From: CALDTK01 sp045110575
GTDB taxonomy: Bacteria; Bacteroidota; Bacteroidia; Chitinophagales; Saprospiraceae
Direction of reading: 5' to 3'
Assembly: GCA_045110575.1 (NCBI GenBank)
Contig: JBGCGF010000033.1
Coordinates: 6,646-70,645, forward strand
DNA: 64,000 nt
Shown one piece after another: positions 16,716 through 26,200 of this stretch. Each line of letters starts with the position of its first letter. Within the stretch, counting starts at the first letter, position 1. The translations under genes and the position numbers were made by a program. A model generated the notes under the pieces. That model did no database searches. It was not told where the DNA came from and saw nothing but the letters and a program-made list of their open reading frames with translations.

Positions 16716-17852
16716 ATGTCTCACCACCTTGCCACTCAATGCGTCCATGCTGGAAGCCACACCGATGTTCCTACACAAGGGACAGTCGCACCGATCCAAA
16801 CAAGTACCGCTTACGGATACTTGCATAGCGATGATCGTCAGTATCCGCGTTATTTCAACACGGCAAACCAGCAACGTGTCGCTACCAAAGTCGCCACGTT
16901 AGAAGGTGCGGCTGAAGGCATTCTTTTTGGCTCTGGGATGGCAGCTATTTCATCTGCTTTGTTTGCTTTTTTAGAGCCAGGTGACCATGTCTTGATGCAA
17001 ACAGGCTTGTACGGTGGCACAACGTCACTAGCAGAAGATGACTTGAAGCGACTGGGCATTGAGGTGAGTTATACCGCAGGCTTGAGTATTCTTGATTTTG
17101 AGTCGGGCTTTCGCCAAAACACCAAAGTCGTTTACCTCGAGACTCCTAGTAACCCCTTACTAAACCTTGTCGACGTCGAGGCGGTGGCTGGCCTTGCACG
17201 AAAGCATGGTGCCGTGAGTATGATTGACAACACGTTTGCCAGTCCGATCAACCAAACGCCTCATCGGTTGGGTATTGATATCGTGCTGCATAGTGCGACC
17301 AAATACCTTGGAGGGCATAGCGATATCACCGCTGGTATTGCAGTTGGCTCTGAAGCACACATGAAGGAGGTTTTGGCGAAAGCTAGACACTTTGGAGGCA
17401 GTTGTGAAGCCCAAACAGCAGCACTCCTAGAACGATCGATTAAGACACTAGCACTACGTGTCCGTCAGCAAAATGCCAATGCACAGGCAATGGCCGAGTG
17501 GCTTGAAGCAAGAGTCGAGATCGCTCGCGTAAACTATCCTGGACTCGCGAGCCATCCGCAGCATGAGCTCGCCAAACGTCAAATGCACGGGTTTGGGGGG
17601 ATGCTCAGCTTTGAGCTGGTTGAAGGCTTTGATCCGGTCGCTTTTCAGCAAAACCTAAAGCTCGTTGCAAGTGCGATGAGCCTTGGTGGCGTGGATACAA
17701 GTGTATGTAGCGCCTACCTCACGAGTCACCGTACGATTAGCGCGGAGCGACGAGCAGCAGAAGGCATTTCCGATCAACTCATCCGCATGAGCATGGGGAT
17801 TGAAGATGTACGGGATTTGCAAGAAGACGTAGCGCAGGCGCTCAAAAAGTAA
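16716..17852 (+). CDS. PLP-dependent trans-sulfuration enzyme (cystathionine/methionine gamma-lyase family)
   Basis: 378 residues, the family length. The cofactor lysine is in HSATKYLGGHSD (about 196-207); phosphate and ring contacts are in GSGMAAISSAL and MIDNTFASP. Family knowledge: members split or build cystathionine, homocysteine or methionine C-S bonds. The sequence alone does not decide between gamma-lyase, beta-lyase and gamma-synthase. Divergent from the FCD regulator with a 144-bp gap that should contain both promoters. Two exact 14-mer copies (17107 and 17370) lie on opposite strands and in different frames, coding GFRQN and VLAKA. Confidence 0.9.
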   Translation: MSHHLATQCVHAGSHTDVPTQGTVAPIQTSTAYGYLHSDDRQYPRYFNTANQQRVATKVATLEGAAEGILFGSGMAAISSALFAFLEPGDHVLMQTGLYGGTTSLAEDDLKRLGIEVSYTAGLSILDFESGFRQNTKVVYLETPSNPLLNLVDVEAVAGLARKHGAVSMIDNTFASPINQTPHRLGIDIVLHSATKYLGGHSDITAGIAVGSEAHMKEVLAKARHFGGSCEAQTAALLERSIKTLALRVRQQNANAQAMAEWLEARVEIARVNYPGLASHPQHELAKRQMHGFGGMLSFELVEGFDPVAFQQNLKLVASAMSLGGVDTSVCSAYLTSHRTISAERRAAEGISDQLIRMSMGIEDVRDLQEDVAQALKK

Positions 17853-17868
17853 TGCGCAGGCCGCGGTG

Positions 17869-18408
17869 TTATTCTGCCTCGGAAGTGAATGTCTCAGGGC
17901 TATTGTCCTGAAAGCCTTGTTCGATAAGCGCTGGCTTTTCGAACATGAAAGGTAAATTTTCATCAATGACTTTCGCTCCAGGAATGGAATCGTGCCAGCC
18001 GTCTTTAAGTTCTCCTAAGTAGCTGAAGGCATCGAACGGAATCATTCGACAGGCGCTCCTCTTTAGGATATCCTCAAACGTTAGTGGCTCACCGCTTTGT
18101 TTTACGGCTCTTGTTTTGGTGATGAATTTTCCAACCGATTTGCCCTTAAGAAAAAATTCTATGATGGTATAGTATACGGTCATTAGGAAGGCCCCAACTA
18201 TATATTCTGTTGCTGTGCGGGAGAAAGAATCATCCTCGATGAAAAGGATGTTGTTTTCATCAATCAGTAAAATGACTACCGAAATTATCGTGATCAAGCC
18301 CAGGTAAATAAGGTAGTCAATCACGTAATTAGTGAAGCGTTTGCCTTTACTAGCCTCGTGGTACTGTTGTATGGGATGGTCGAATAAATCTTGTTCTAAG
18401 GAATTCAT
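17869..18408 (-). CDS. RDD-family integral membrane protein
   Basis: 179 residues. Three features of the RDD family are visible: the first helix with RFTNYVIDYLIYLG (Arg and Asp in the helix), a second helix near 80-100, and the conserved FLKGKSVGKFITKTRAV loop. The C-terminal about 40 residues are acidic and cytoplasmic. RDD proteins are poorly characterised; a few have been linked to ion transport. It converges with the PLP enzyme, ending 16 bp from its stop. Confidence 0.88.
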   Translation of the reverse strand: MNSLEQDLFDHPIQQYHEASKGKRFTNYVIDYLIYLGLITIISVVILLIDENNILFIEDDSFSRTATEYIVGAFLMTVYYTIIEFFLKGKSVGKFITKTRAVKQSGEPLTFEDILKRSACRMIPFDAFSYLGELKDGWHDSIPGAKVIDENLPFMFEKPALIEQGFQDNSPETFTSEAE

Positions 18409-18648
18409 AGCTAGTTCTATTTAAGAGCGGAAACTCAAGCTGATACGATAGTGTAAATGAACTCGCTTTCGAGAACGTGCGCAAATATTTAAGTTTTGAG
18501 TGATGCCGCGGCACTGCTACTGGGCGTCCACCACTGCTTCGCTTAGGAAACATTTAATCCTGTTCAATTCATGGTTTTCGTACGATCTGCCGACCTATCG
18601 GCGTTCCAAACGCCTATCGTACGTTTACAGCGCATCGACCACTATCAC

Positions 18649-19782
18649 ATGAAACACTTCTTCCTTCTTACAGCACTAGCCTTCATTGCAGCGTGTAATG
18701 CGCAAGACGCTTCGACTTCAGTTGAGGAAGTTGTAGTTGCGCCACCTCGATTACTAGAGCAGGTCTATGTCAGTGATACCTCGATCTACGCGCGCAAAGC
18801 TGCAGCGGCCTTTGAAATGCTCACGGACTCGCAGCGAGTTGCACAAATGATCATGACGACAGGTGGTCGTCTAGGAAAGTCACAAGAAGAGATCGCTTCC
18901 TTGATCAAGGACGGCGTTGTCGGAGGATCGATCTACCTCGCTAACGAACTGGAAGATCATCGAAGTCAAGTCGCGGCAAGTAACGCCGTGGGGGAGCAAT
19001 ATGCTCCGCTTCCACTTTGGTTTGCAATAGACGCAGAGCCTAGCCTTATGCATCGTCGCATCGTTGGCGGACCTCCAGTTATGCCGGCAGCAGACATGCA
19101 GAATGATCAAGATGTCCAGGTGGCAGTCAAGACAATTGATTCACTGATCTCTGATCTCGGCTACCACTGGAACTATGCGCCAGTCCTTGACTTAGGCACA
19201 GAAAACGCAGCGATCAAGAACCGCAGTTTTGGATTTGAGGCAAAGACTGTAGCTGAGCGATCAATCACTTATGTAAACGAAACGCAGGCCGACGGCGTCC
19301 TCGCTTGTATTAAGCACTTTCCAGGTCATGGCCTTGTTGAAGGTGACAGTCACAAAGGCTCTGTCTTTATCGACGGGGAGATGAAGGAATATGGCGTCTA
19401 TGAGGAGGTTTTGGCGAAAGCTGACCCGCTCTCACTCATGGTAGGCCATATCACGATCAAGAACAATGAGTTTGATACCGAAGGTCTTCCGGCAAGTTTA
19501 AGTCGACGCGTTACGCACGACCTCGTTCGTGATAAGCTCGGCTATGAAGGCATCGTAGTCACCGATGCAATCAACATGATGGCAGCGGCTTCAAAGTATG
19601 GAAAAGAGGCACCACTCATGGCCAGTAAAGCCGGCGCAGATGTGATCCTCATGCCTGTTGACGAGCGGCTAACAATGCGAATGATCTTGGATGAAATGGC
19701 CAAGGATCCTGCTTACAAGGCACAGGTGTACCGAAGTGTAGATCGCGTATTGAGGGCGAAAGCTTGGTTGGGGCTGTTGTAA
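18649..19782 (+). CDS. Family 3 glycoside hydrolase lipoprotein (NagZ-like)
   Basis: 377 residues from the ATG at 18649. A lipoprotein signal ends in LAFIAAC (lipid Cys at 16). The catalytic barrel follows. NagZ-type markers are present: CIKHFPGHG (about 220-228), the mobile DSHKG loop with the His that assists catalysis, and the nucleophile Asp306 in IVVTDAINM. Family knowledge: these enzymes remove beta-linked N-acetylglucosamine, for example from peptidoglycan fragments or chitin. Lipidation puts it in the periplasm or on the outer membrane rather than the cytoplasm. It carries an exact 14-mer at 19408. AAAAGTC GAA GACTTTT at its stop may act as a terminator. Confidence 0.9.
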   Translation: MKHFFLLTALAFIAACNAQDASTSVEEVVVAPPRLLEQVYVSDTSIYARKAAAAFEMLTDSQRVAQMIMTTGGRLGKSQEEIASLIKDGVVGGSIYLANELEDHRSQVAASNAVGEQYAPLPLWFAIDAEPSLMHRRIVGGPPVMPAADMQNDQDVQVAVKTIDSLISDLGYHWNYAPVLDLGTENAAIKNRSFGFEAKTVAERSITYVNETQADGVLACIKHFPGHGLVEGDSHKGSVFIDGEMKEYGVYEEVLAKADPLSLMVGHITIKNNEFDTEGLPASLSRRVTHDLVRDKLGYEGIVVTDAINMMAAASKYGKEAPLMASKAGADVILMPVDERLTMRMILDEMAKDPAYKAQVYRSVDRVLRAKAWLGLL

Positions 19783-19803
19783 AAGTCGAAGACTTTTACC
19801 TGT

Positions 19804-19959
19804 CCTGAGAACCACTGGTTCGCAGGAAAGCTTGCGGTAAGGAGCGGAGTAAAGAGCGCAATAAAGTTCGCAAGATCGCTTGCAGTAAGGTGCGTAGCAT
19901 TTTGCTTGCGGTAAGCAGCGGTAGCTATGATTTTACTGCGAACCAGTGATTCGGCAGTA
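19804..19959. repeat. Pair of palindromic intergenic repeats (GAAC-N5-GTTC family)
   Basis: GAACCACTGGTTC at 19809-19821, extended by CCTG/CAGG, and GAACCAGTGATTC at 19940-19952, extended by TACTGC/GCAGTA. Between them are four loose repeats of CTTGCGGTAA-like words. The pair lies between the convergent glycosidase and bshA genes and may work as a two-way terminator or be a mobile palindrome. Confidence 0.7.
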
Positions 19960-19969
19960 CACGAGGCAC

Positions 19970-21133
19970 TTACACCACCGCCACACCAGCCAACACCTTG
20001 CGGTACACTGCCTCATAGGCAGGAAGTACTACTTCAATGTCAAAACGCTTGGCTTGGGCATAGGCGCGCTCACGGAAACCAGCAAGGACTTCTTCGTCGC
20101 TGATGATTTTGAGCACGTTTGCGGCCATGTCATCAACGTCTCCAATTTCAGAAAGGAAACCTGTTTCACCGTGAATGTTGACTTCAGGAAGTCCGCCTGC
20201 ATTTGAGCTGACCACAGGAACTTGACACGCCATTGCTTCGAGTGCTGCGAGACCGAAACTCTCCGATGCACTTGGCATCAAGAAGACATCGCTGATCGCG
20301 AGGAGCTCTTCAATCGCATCTTGCTTTCCAAGGAAGAGCACATCGTCGCAGAGTTCAAGCTCTTGAGAGAGCTGTTCAACGCGATAACGCTCAGGTCCGT
20401 CACCAATCAAGAGCAGCTTGCTCGGGATCTTCTTACACACTTTGCTGTAGATGCGCACGACATCTTCGACGCGTTTTACTGCGCGGAAGTTGGAAACGTG
20501 TGCAAGTACCTTTTCGCCTCCAGGTGCGATGGCAAGCTTGAAGTGATTTTTGTCGACCTTTTTGAACCGCTCTAGATCGATGAAGTTGGGAACGACATCG
20601 ATGTCCTGAGTAATGTTGAAGTTGCTGAGCGTGTCTGCTTTCAAACTGTCACTTACTGCGGTGACTCCATCAGAGGAATTGATTCCGAATTCAACGACAG
20701 GCGAGAAATTAGGACTCTGTCCAACTAACGTGATGTCCGTACCGTGAAGGGTAGTAACGAAAGGGACATGTAGGCCTCGCGCCTTCAATATTTCTCTCGC
20801 CATGAACGCTACCGTCGCATGCGGGATCGCGTAGTGTACGTGAAGCAAGTCTAGGTTTTCGCGCTGTACGACTTCTACAAGTTTTGACGCAAGTGCTGTA
20901 TCGTAGGGCGTGTACTCAAACAGAGGATAGTCTGCATTGCTTACCTCGTGGTAGTACACGTTGGCCTCGTAACCTTTGTATCGTGCAGGTTGACGGTAAC
21001 TGATGAAATGGACGTGGTGCCCTTTACGCGCCAGGCCTAGGCCTAACTCAGTTGCAACGACTCCCGAACCTCCATAGGTTGGGTAACAAACGACTCCAAT
21101 ACGGAGAGGACTACTACTTAGCAATGCTGACAT
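19970..21133 (-). CDS. bshA: N-acetyl-alpha-D-glucosaminyl L-malate synthase BshA
   Basis: 387 residues, GT4 glycosyltransferase fold. The N-terminal domain opens with RIGVVCYPTYGGSGVVATEL, the BshA signature of the GT4 family. The acidic motif ESFGLAALEA lies near 300 in the C-terminal nucleotide-sugar domain. Family knowledge: it joins GlcNAc from UDP-GlcNAc to L-malate, the first step of bacillithiol synthesis in the cytoplasm. bshB and bshC are not in this window. It stands alone on the minus strand. Confidence 0.93.
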   Translation of the reverse strand: MSALLSSSPLRIGVVCYPTYGGSGVVATELGLGLARKGHHVHFISYRQPARYKGYEANVYYHEVSNADYPLFEYTPYDTALASKLVEVVQRENLDLLHVHYAIPHATVAFMAREILKARGLHVPFVTTLHGTDITLVGQSPNFSPVVEFGINSSDGVTAVSDSLKADTLSNFNITQDIDVVPNFIDLERFKKVDKNHFKLAIAPGGEKVLAHVSNFRAVKRVEDVVRIYSKVCKKIPSKLLLIGDGPERYRVEQLSQELELCDDVLFLGKQDAIEELLAISDVFLMPSASESFGLAALEAMACQVPVVSSNAGGLPEVNIHGETGFLSEIGDVDDMAANVLKIISDEEVLAGFRERAYAQAKRFDIEVVLPAYEAVYRKVLAGVAVV

Positions 21134-21448
21134 ACGCTAGGAAACGTAGATTCGGCAGAAGGGTTGTGTGTTGGGCAGGTTCAAGGTTCAGCACCAATTA
21201 TTCGCGTAGCTCATATTTGGTGGTTCAAGGTTCTAGGTGGCCGTCGTGGGGCGCCTCTAAAGCCATTCAAAATTGAGATTGAGATACGATGATCATCTGA
21301 AGCCAATGCTACATCGCGTCAATGCAAGGCCGAGATCCATCTTGTAGTATTCTGTAGATATTTGGAGACCATTTCTATTTAGGTTTGCGTTTCGCGAGCG
21401 GCAGGTGTATTTTTATACTATGTTTGTAATACATTAAAACTGATAGTT
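21134..21448. other. Gene-free stretch with one hairpin-array unit
   Basis: No gene supported. It holds a single unit of the hairpin family found near 53-54 kb: GGTTCAAGGTTC at 21178-21189 and 21222-21233, bracketing a stem CACCAA/TTGGTG (21192-21197 and 21217-21222) with the core GCGTAGC. The unit closely resembles the first unit at 53262. The rest includes the promoter region of the downstream protease gene. Confidence 0.7.
21419..21426 (+). promoter_or_regulatory. Bacteroidota-type -7 box before the metalloprotease gene
   Basis: TATGTTTG matches TAnnTTTG exactly and lies 22 bp before the ATG at 21449. No well-spaced -33 TTG was seen. The position supports 21449, rather than the internal ATG at 21598, as the true start of the gene. 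Confidence 0.45.
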
Positions 21449-23280
21449 ATGAATCGTCTTTCGTTTAGCCTTCTGTTCTGTTCTGTTCTCTTCTCTGCCT
21501 GAGTAGCGTATCAATAGTCAACGCTCAACTGCTCAGCTTTCCAGATACAAACGAACAAGATTTATCGTCTAATCAGCAAGCAAACCAAGAGCTTCTAATG
21601 CAAACCGGGGCCTATAGCACAGTGGAGCGTGTTACCGTGAACATAGCTTCATTAGATGTGGCAAAACAAACAGGTGAAATTGAACTCAATCTCGATCATA
21701 AGCTTGGATGTGAGCCGACTATCCTTCTGTCATCATATACTAGCCTCGAAAGCGGGGATAATCACTTTAAAGGCAACGTTCTGCCTATTTATGACGTCGA
21801 TGGTGAACCTGTATGTGAGTGTAATGAAGGAGAAGTTTTACTATATCAAACAGGAACAACTTTCTCTGGTGTCATCTACATCGATGATCGAACCTTTGAA
21901 CTGCGTGATGTTGGAGAAAATGTCTATTTTCTTGCCGAGCGTAGTCCAAGCCAAGTTGCTCATAAATGTGGTTTAAATAGTGATGAAGAAACTGAGCTCC
22001 CTGAAGAAGGTGGAGCAGATTCTGGAGCTGGTCTTGAGGCAAGAACCAGGTGTCACCCTATCAGGGTTTTAGTTTTGTACGATGATTCTGCGCTAGCTCT
22101 TGATCCAAACATAGAAGCGACAGCTGCTAGAGTAATTACTGGCGTGAATGATATAATGTTGACAAGTGGAGCGTTCTCTGCGCAAGTATCATATCAAATT
22201 GCAAATGTCTTGCAGTTTAATATGACTCAGTCATCTACCGCCGCAGATGATAGAGACTTCATGGAAACAGATGCGAATGTGAATGCTTTGCGAACTGCAA
22301 ATTCTGCAGACCTTATTCTTTATTTCGTAGATGCTTCTTGGGGATTTACAGCGGGTATTGCAAACCGAGCACAGGATCCAACTAGAGCCGTGGCATTGGT
22401 GAAAGCCAGTACAGATCTGACTAAGATTTCAGCGCATGAATTAGGTCACCTATTAACTTGCCGCCATGAGTCATCTAATGATCCAATCGGCCCTTTTCAA
22501 CATGCCTATGAGTTCAAAACGGGTTGTTGGCCATTTAAAAAACAGCGGAATACTATTATGTGGTCTTCACCGCTGGATAAAGGAATCAATCGCTTTAGTA
22601 ATCCCAATAGGAATTATAAGGGAGAGCCATATGGAACAACTACTCAAGATAATGTCCGTCAACTCATAGCAAGGGGTTGCGCTGTAGCTGAGTATGATAA
22701 CAATAATGGGCCCCAAATAGTAACTGCACTTATTGATGGACTTGATCTTTTTTGTCCATGTGCTGAGGGTCAGCTTGCGGTTCGAGTAGCTTGCCCACCC
22801 GGCTTGTCGCTTTCCTTCGAGTGGCGACAAAGTTCAGATGGCGTAAATTATGGTTCCGTCTATAGTACAAGTGAAACTATTAGCGTTACTGCTCCATGCA
22901 CGGCTTATGGGATATCGTGGTATCGTGTAGAAATATTTGACGCTAGTGGCCAGTTAATCACTACTGCAGTAAAATCTGTGATGGCTGAACCTTGTAGGTC
23001 TGGTCCAGGCCAGGAACTATTAACTCTAAAGAATAAAAAAAATCAGCAGCTTTTCCCAACTGTGGGGAGCGGAGTATTCACCCTTAAAGTGAAAGATCTT
23101 GAATTGTCTGATAATTTGAGTTTTACGGTGACTTCTTCGTCTGGCTCTAGCTCTGTCTCAGTCAAAACTGTCACCCTAGGAAATCAACATGAGTTTCAAT
23201 TTGATTTTAGCGCTTTACCATCTGGGATTTATATGTTGAAATCAAATAGAACAAATCCTATGAAATTTGTAATACAATGA
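21449..23280 (+). CDS. Secreted zinc metalloprotease with out-of-frame signal peptide (phase-variable candidate)
   Basis: The long frame runs to TGA at 23278-23280 and contains HELGHLLTCRH, a complete HExxHxxxxxH zinc site of the metzincin/reprolysin type, and a C-terminal T9SS domain (FPTVGSG entry, GIYMLKS). Its first ATG (21598) has no signal peptide. An ATG at 21449 begins MNRLSFSLLFCSV but stops after 17 codons, while the continuing frame upstream of 21598 reads CLSSVSIVNAQ, a signal-peptide end. The two halves are joined by a (TTCTG)3(TTCTC)2 repeat at 21471-21495. Loss of one 5-bp unit gives one clean 25-residue signal peptide fused to the protease. As written the exported form is OFF. 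A sequencing error is the alternative. Confidence 0.8.
21471..21495 (+). repeat. Pentanucleotide repeat (TTCTG)3(TTCTC)2 in a signal-peptide region
   Basis: Five tandem 5-bp units. Each gain or loss changes the frame between the ATG at 21449 and the protease frame; minus one unit, or plus two, puts them in frame. This is the typical design of a slipped-strand contingency locus. Confidence 0.9.
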
Positions 23281-23825
23281 GAATTTTAGTAACCCTTTTT
23301 CTTTTTGTATTAGTTACATCTTGTGAGAAAGAGGAATCCTTATTGCCTAGAGGTTGGGGTGATGTAGTCATCGTTATTGATGGCGAATTACTTAACTTCA
23401 TAGGTAAATCCAGCGATGGTTTATTGGTTGAAGGTTCAAAAGATGTAAATTTTGGTCATTTCAATGAGTCAGAATTTCTTAGGCGGACGATTAGTATTCA
23501 CAGTATGCCAAGTTCTGAAGGCCTGCACCATTTGCGTCCTCTAGAATTTGGAAGCATGGGAGTTGCACCGATTTCTTTATTGACCTCAATGCATACTTAT
23601 CTTGATGACGGCGACGTCACTGATGAAAGTTTCTACCTCAATGCGTCTGATGATTTCGATGATTTTATTGAAGTAACTTCAATCTCCTCGTCGTCAATAA
23701 GTGGTAAGTTTCAAGCATCTTTTACCAATACGCTTGATACGGGTGCTGCACCACAGGTAGTACCTCCGCGTGTTGTAGAGATTCCTAGTTTTGATTTTAC
23801 TATTCCTATTCTGGAGAAATTTTAA
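23277..23825 (+). CDS. Small lipoprotein of unknown function
   Basis: 182 residues. A lipoprotein signal (MRILVTLFLFVLVTSC) places the lipid Cys at 16. Its start overlaps the protease stop by four bases (ATGA), so the two are translationally coupled. The mature part is acidic (DDGDVTDES, DDFDDFIE) with no recognised domain. It could be a membrane partner or inhibitor of the protease, but this rests only on the coupling. A PQVVPPRVVEI segment lies near the end. Confidence 0.78.
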   Translation: MRILVTLFLFVLVTSCEKEESLLPRGWGDVVIVIDGELLNFIGKSSDGLLVEGSKDVNFGHFNESEFLRRTISIHSMPSSEGLHHLRPLEFGSMGVAPISLLTSMHTYLDDGDVTDESFYLNASDDFDDFIEVTSISSSSISGKFQASFTNTLDTGAAPQVVPPRVVEIPSFDFTIPILEKF

Positions 23826-23875
23826 TATCGGTGCGTTTGGATTCTTAAGAGCAGGCAATTCAAAATTCAGCTTAC

Positions 23876-25159
23876 TCACTCAATCTCCATTCCCAACCAG
23901 CGCTCCATTGCAGTGACCATGCGGGTGCGATCAGCGGGTGTCAAGTTCTTGATTCGAGCACCTCCGTGTGACTTGCCTTCAAGGAAGAACCACTCCGAAT
24001 CAATTCCTTTACGTGGCTGAACGGCAGAGGCTGTCCACGTGTCGTTGGCGCCATAGATATAGATCATCTGGTGGCCGTTTTTCTTGAGCCACTTGTTGAC
24101 TCCTTTTAGGACGTCTGCATCGAATGCAACCGCTTCCTTGTTGGGAGGGAAAAGCGCGCTTGGGCGAGTACCTGGCTCGAAGGTTTTGAGTAAGCCTTTG
24201 AGCTCTTCTGTCTCGTAGCCGTAGTAGCCGAACTCTTGAGCAGATTGATAGTAGTGTGAAGCATATGCTTTCATCGCTCCGTCAGCGAAGAACGTGATGT
24301 CTGAAACAGCGAGGAAGTGCTCAAGCAGTGTGTCTACTGGCGCGTCGGTCGCTGGGATTTTGGAGCAATCTGAACCCCATTGCCAAAAGGAGAATGGATA
24401 CTCTAGCACAGCATACTCAAAAGCTTGCTCGTAGTCGAGGTAGCTGAAATCAGCTCCTGCGCCTTTCGCGAAATACTTGATCAACGGAACGACCTCGTCT
24501 CTTCGAGAAAGGACTTCTTTTTGGATCGCTAGAATCTTCGCACGACAGTCTGCTGTACCAACGGTATCAAGAAACTTGTAAATCCGATCCTCTTCGATTT
24601 CATCATTGATTGGAGCGACAACAGGAACACCAACATCGATATCATCAGGATAGAAGTAGCGGTACATGATGGTAGTGGCGCCTCCTTTGCTGATGCCTGT
24701 GCTTAGCCATTTACCCGTGTAGAGCTTATCAAACAGCTGACGGATGTGGTGATAGTCGGCCGTTGCCTGCTTTAGGTTGAGGTACTTGTATTCTACACTA
24801 TCAGGAATGCTGTTTCCGAAGAAGCGGTGCTCAATCTGGAGTTGATTTCCTTTCACCAGCTTGGTCGTCTCGTAGGCACGGTGGCGACGCATGCTGTAGC
24901 CTTCTGTGACCATAACCGTTGGACGATCGTAGCCACGGTGGTGCAAATACACCTTCTGGTAAAAGTGTCCTTTGCTTGGGTTGGAGTGGTCGATTGGCTG
25001 ACGAACCTTCAACGTGAATGACTGGCCTTCAGCCAAGTCTTTCCGCGCCTCGAAAATGACATCGGGCAGCATGAAGAGTTCGTTTTCTATCGATTCGGAC
25101 TGCGCTTGCAGCCAAAAGGGTAGAAGTAAAATCAGGCAAGAGAATAGCAAACGGATCAT
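23876..25159 (-). CDS. Secreted S37-family serine peptidase (tripeptidyl aminopeptidase type)
   Basis: 427 residues with a signal peptide (about 1-19, ending WLQAQ). An alpha/beta hydrolase fold with the nucleophile Ser in STGISKGG (about 170-177), the acid in YGANDTWT (about 370) and the His in GKSHGG (about 397). The RQPIDHSNP and RFFGNS segments match the S37 family. Family knowledge: these enzymes remove tripeptides from the N-terminus of peptides, often after proline. It probably works on imported or periplasmic peptides. It converges with the lipoprotein gene and stands alone. Confidence 0.85.
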   Translation of the reverse strand: MIRLLFSCLILLLPFWLQAQSESIENELFMLPDVIFEARKDLAEGQSFTLKVRQPIDHSNPSKGHFYQKVYLHHRGYDRPTVMVTEGYSMRRHRAYETTKLVKGNQLQIEHRFFGNSIPDSVEYKYLNLKQATADYHHIRQLFDKLYTGKWLSTGISKGGATTIMYRYFYPDDIDVGVPVVAPINDEIEEDRIYKFLDTVGTADCRAKILAIQKEVLSRRDEVVPLIKYFAKGAGADFSYLDYEQAFEYAVLEYPFSFWQWGSDCSKIPATDAPVDTLLEHFLAVSDITFFADGAMKAYASHYYQSAQEFGYYGYETEELKGLLKTFEPGTRPSALFPPNKEAVAFDADVLKGVNKWLKKNGHQMIYIYGANDTWTASAVQPRKGIDSEWFFLEGKSHGGARIKNLTPADRTRMVTAMERWLGMEIE

Positions 25160-25387
25160 ACGGGCGGAGGTTAAGAGCCTATCTAAGATTTCGAGCAGAT
25201 GAAGGCGGAAAGCGCAAACGACCGAAGGAGGCTAAGGAGCCCCGATCGGGAGTAAGAACTAACAAATCCTTGCATTTTAAACGTAAAGCAGGTCAAAATG
25301 GTCCAGTTACAGGCGAATAAGGACTTCTTCAACAGGCTCTAGATCACCGCTGAAAGTAAGTCATCGTACTGATCTATACAGGAAAGC

Positions 25388-26014
25388 TTATTGCGCCGCT
25401 TTGGCCTCTACGATTTTGCGCAGCTTGGTCATGGTTTCGACCGGACCCTTTTCGATGAAAAGGTTGACGAGCCAACTCGGTACAGCACCAGCAGGTTCGC
25501 TGTGTACCTCGTAGGTTATTTTGGTACTTCCGTCGGGCAGTGCCTCGTATGCGGTGGTTACATCAAAATCCGTGATACGAACGCAGCCTTCTACTTCAGG
25601 TTGGAAGGTGGGCGCAGCAATACTCTTGCTTCGATACACGTCGCCGTCTTGTTGTCCGATAACCTTGGCGATTACATCGCGGTCATCCATAGGCCAAGGC
25701 AAAGCAATGCGTGAGTAGTAGTACCAGCCGGTATCGACTTTACCTCCTAAGTCCTTGGCAGAAGTGCAATGGAAGACCCATTCTGGTTGACGGCTCGCAT
25801 CATTTAGCACCGCGTTGATGGCAGTGATACTCGCATCCACCTCCATGATGAGGCGCACCTCTTTGATCTCAGACCCAGCACGGTCGCGGGTGTAGACCCA
25901 CATTTTCTTGCCCGTTTTCTTGAGTGTCCACTCCTTCTCGTAGGGGAGAGTAGTGGCTAGCAACAGCATTGCTGCAGCAACAAACCAGAAAATTGCGAGG
26001 TGCTTTTTTGTCAT
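25388..26014 (-). CDS. START-domain lipid-binding protein
   Basis: 208 residues: an N-terminal hydrophobic helix (about 5-24, signal or anchor) followed by one START domain (about 30-205). Markers are WVYTRDRAGSEIKEVR, EWVFHCTSAKDL, YYSRIALPWPMDDRDV and the C-terminal helix with GPVETMTKLRKIV. START domains bind a hydrophobic ligand in a deep pocket; the bacterial ligands are mostly unknown. It is likely periplasmic or membrane-tethered. It is a lone gene between unrelated neighbours. Confidence 0.87.
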   Translation of the reverse strand: MTKKHLAIFWFVAAAMLLLATTLPYEKEWTLKKTGKKMWVYTRDRAGSEIKEVRLIMEVDASITAINAVLNDASRQPEWVFHCTSAKDLGGKVDTGWYYYSRIALPWPMDDRDVIAKVIGQQDGDVYRSKSIAAPTFQPEVEGCVRITDFDVTTAYEALPDGSTKITYEVHSEPAGAVPSWLVNLFIEKGPVETMTKLRKIVEAKAAQ

Positions 26015-26200
26015 GTTCTCTAGGATAACGACTCAAAGCTACAATTGGTGCGAGGAATTAACTGACAAAAATGAGCTTACGAACATTGGACTCCAAATAA
26101 CACCTTGGGAGTAGGCCAGTCCTTCCCGTCAATCGAGCAACAACAAAAGGGCAGATTTAGCCAGGGGTATTTCACACGGCTATCACTTCCTTTTTCCAGT

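Noticed and set aside
17370..19422. VLAKA as a conserved protein motif explaining the 14-mer
   Set aside because: The same DNA word is read as AFAKT, GFRQN or RFGES in other genes and on the other strand, so the signal is in the DNA.
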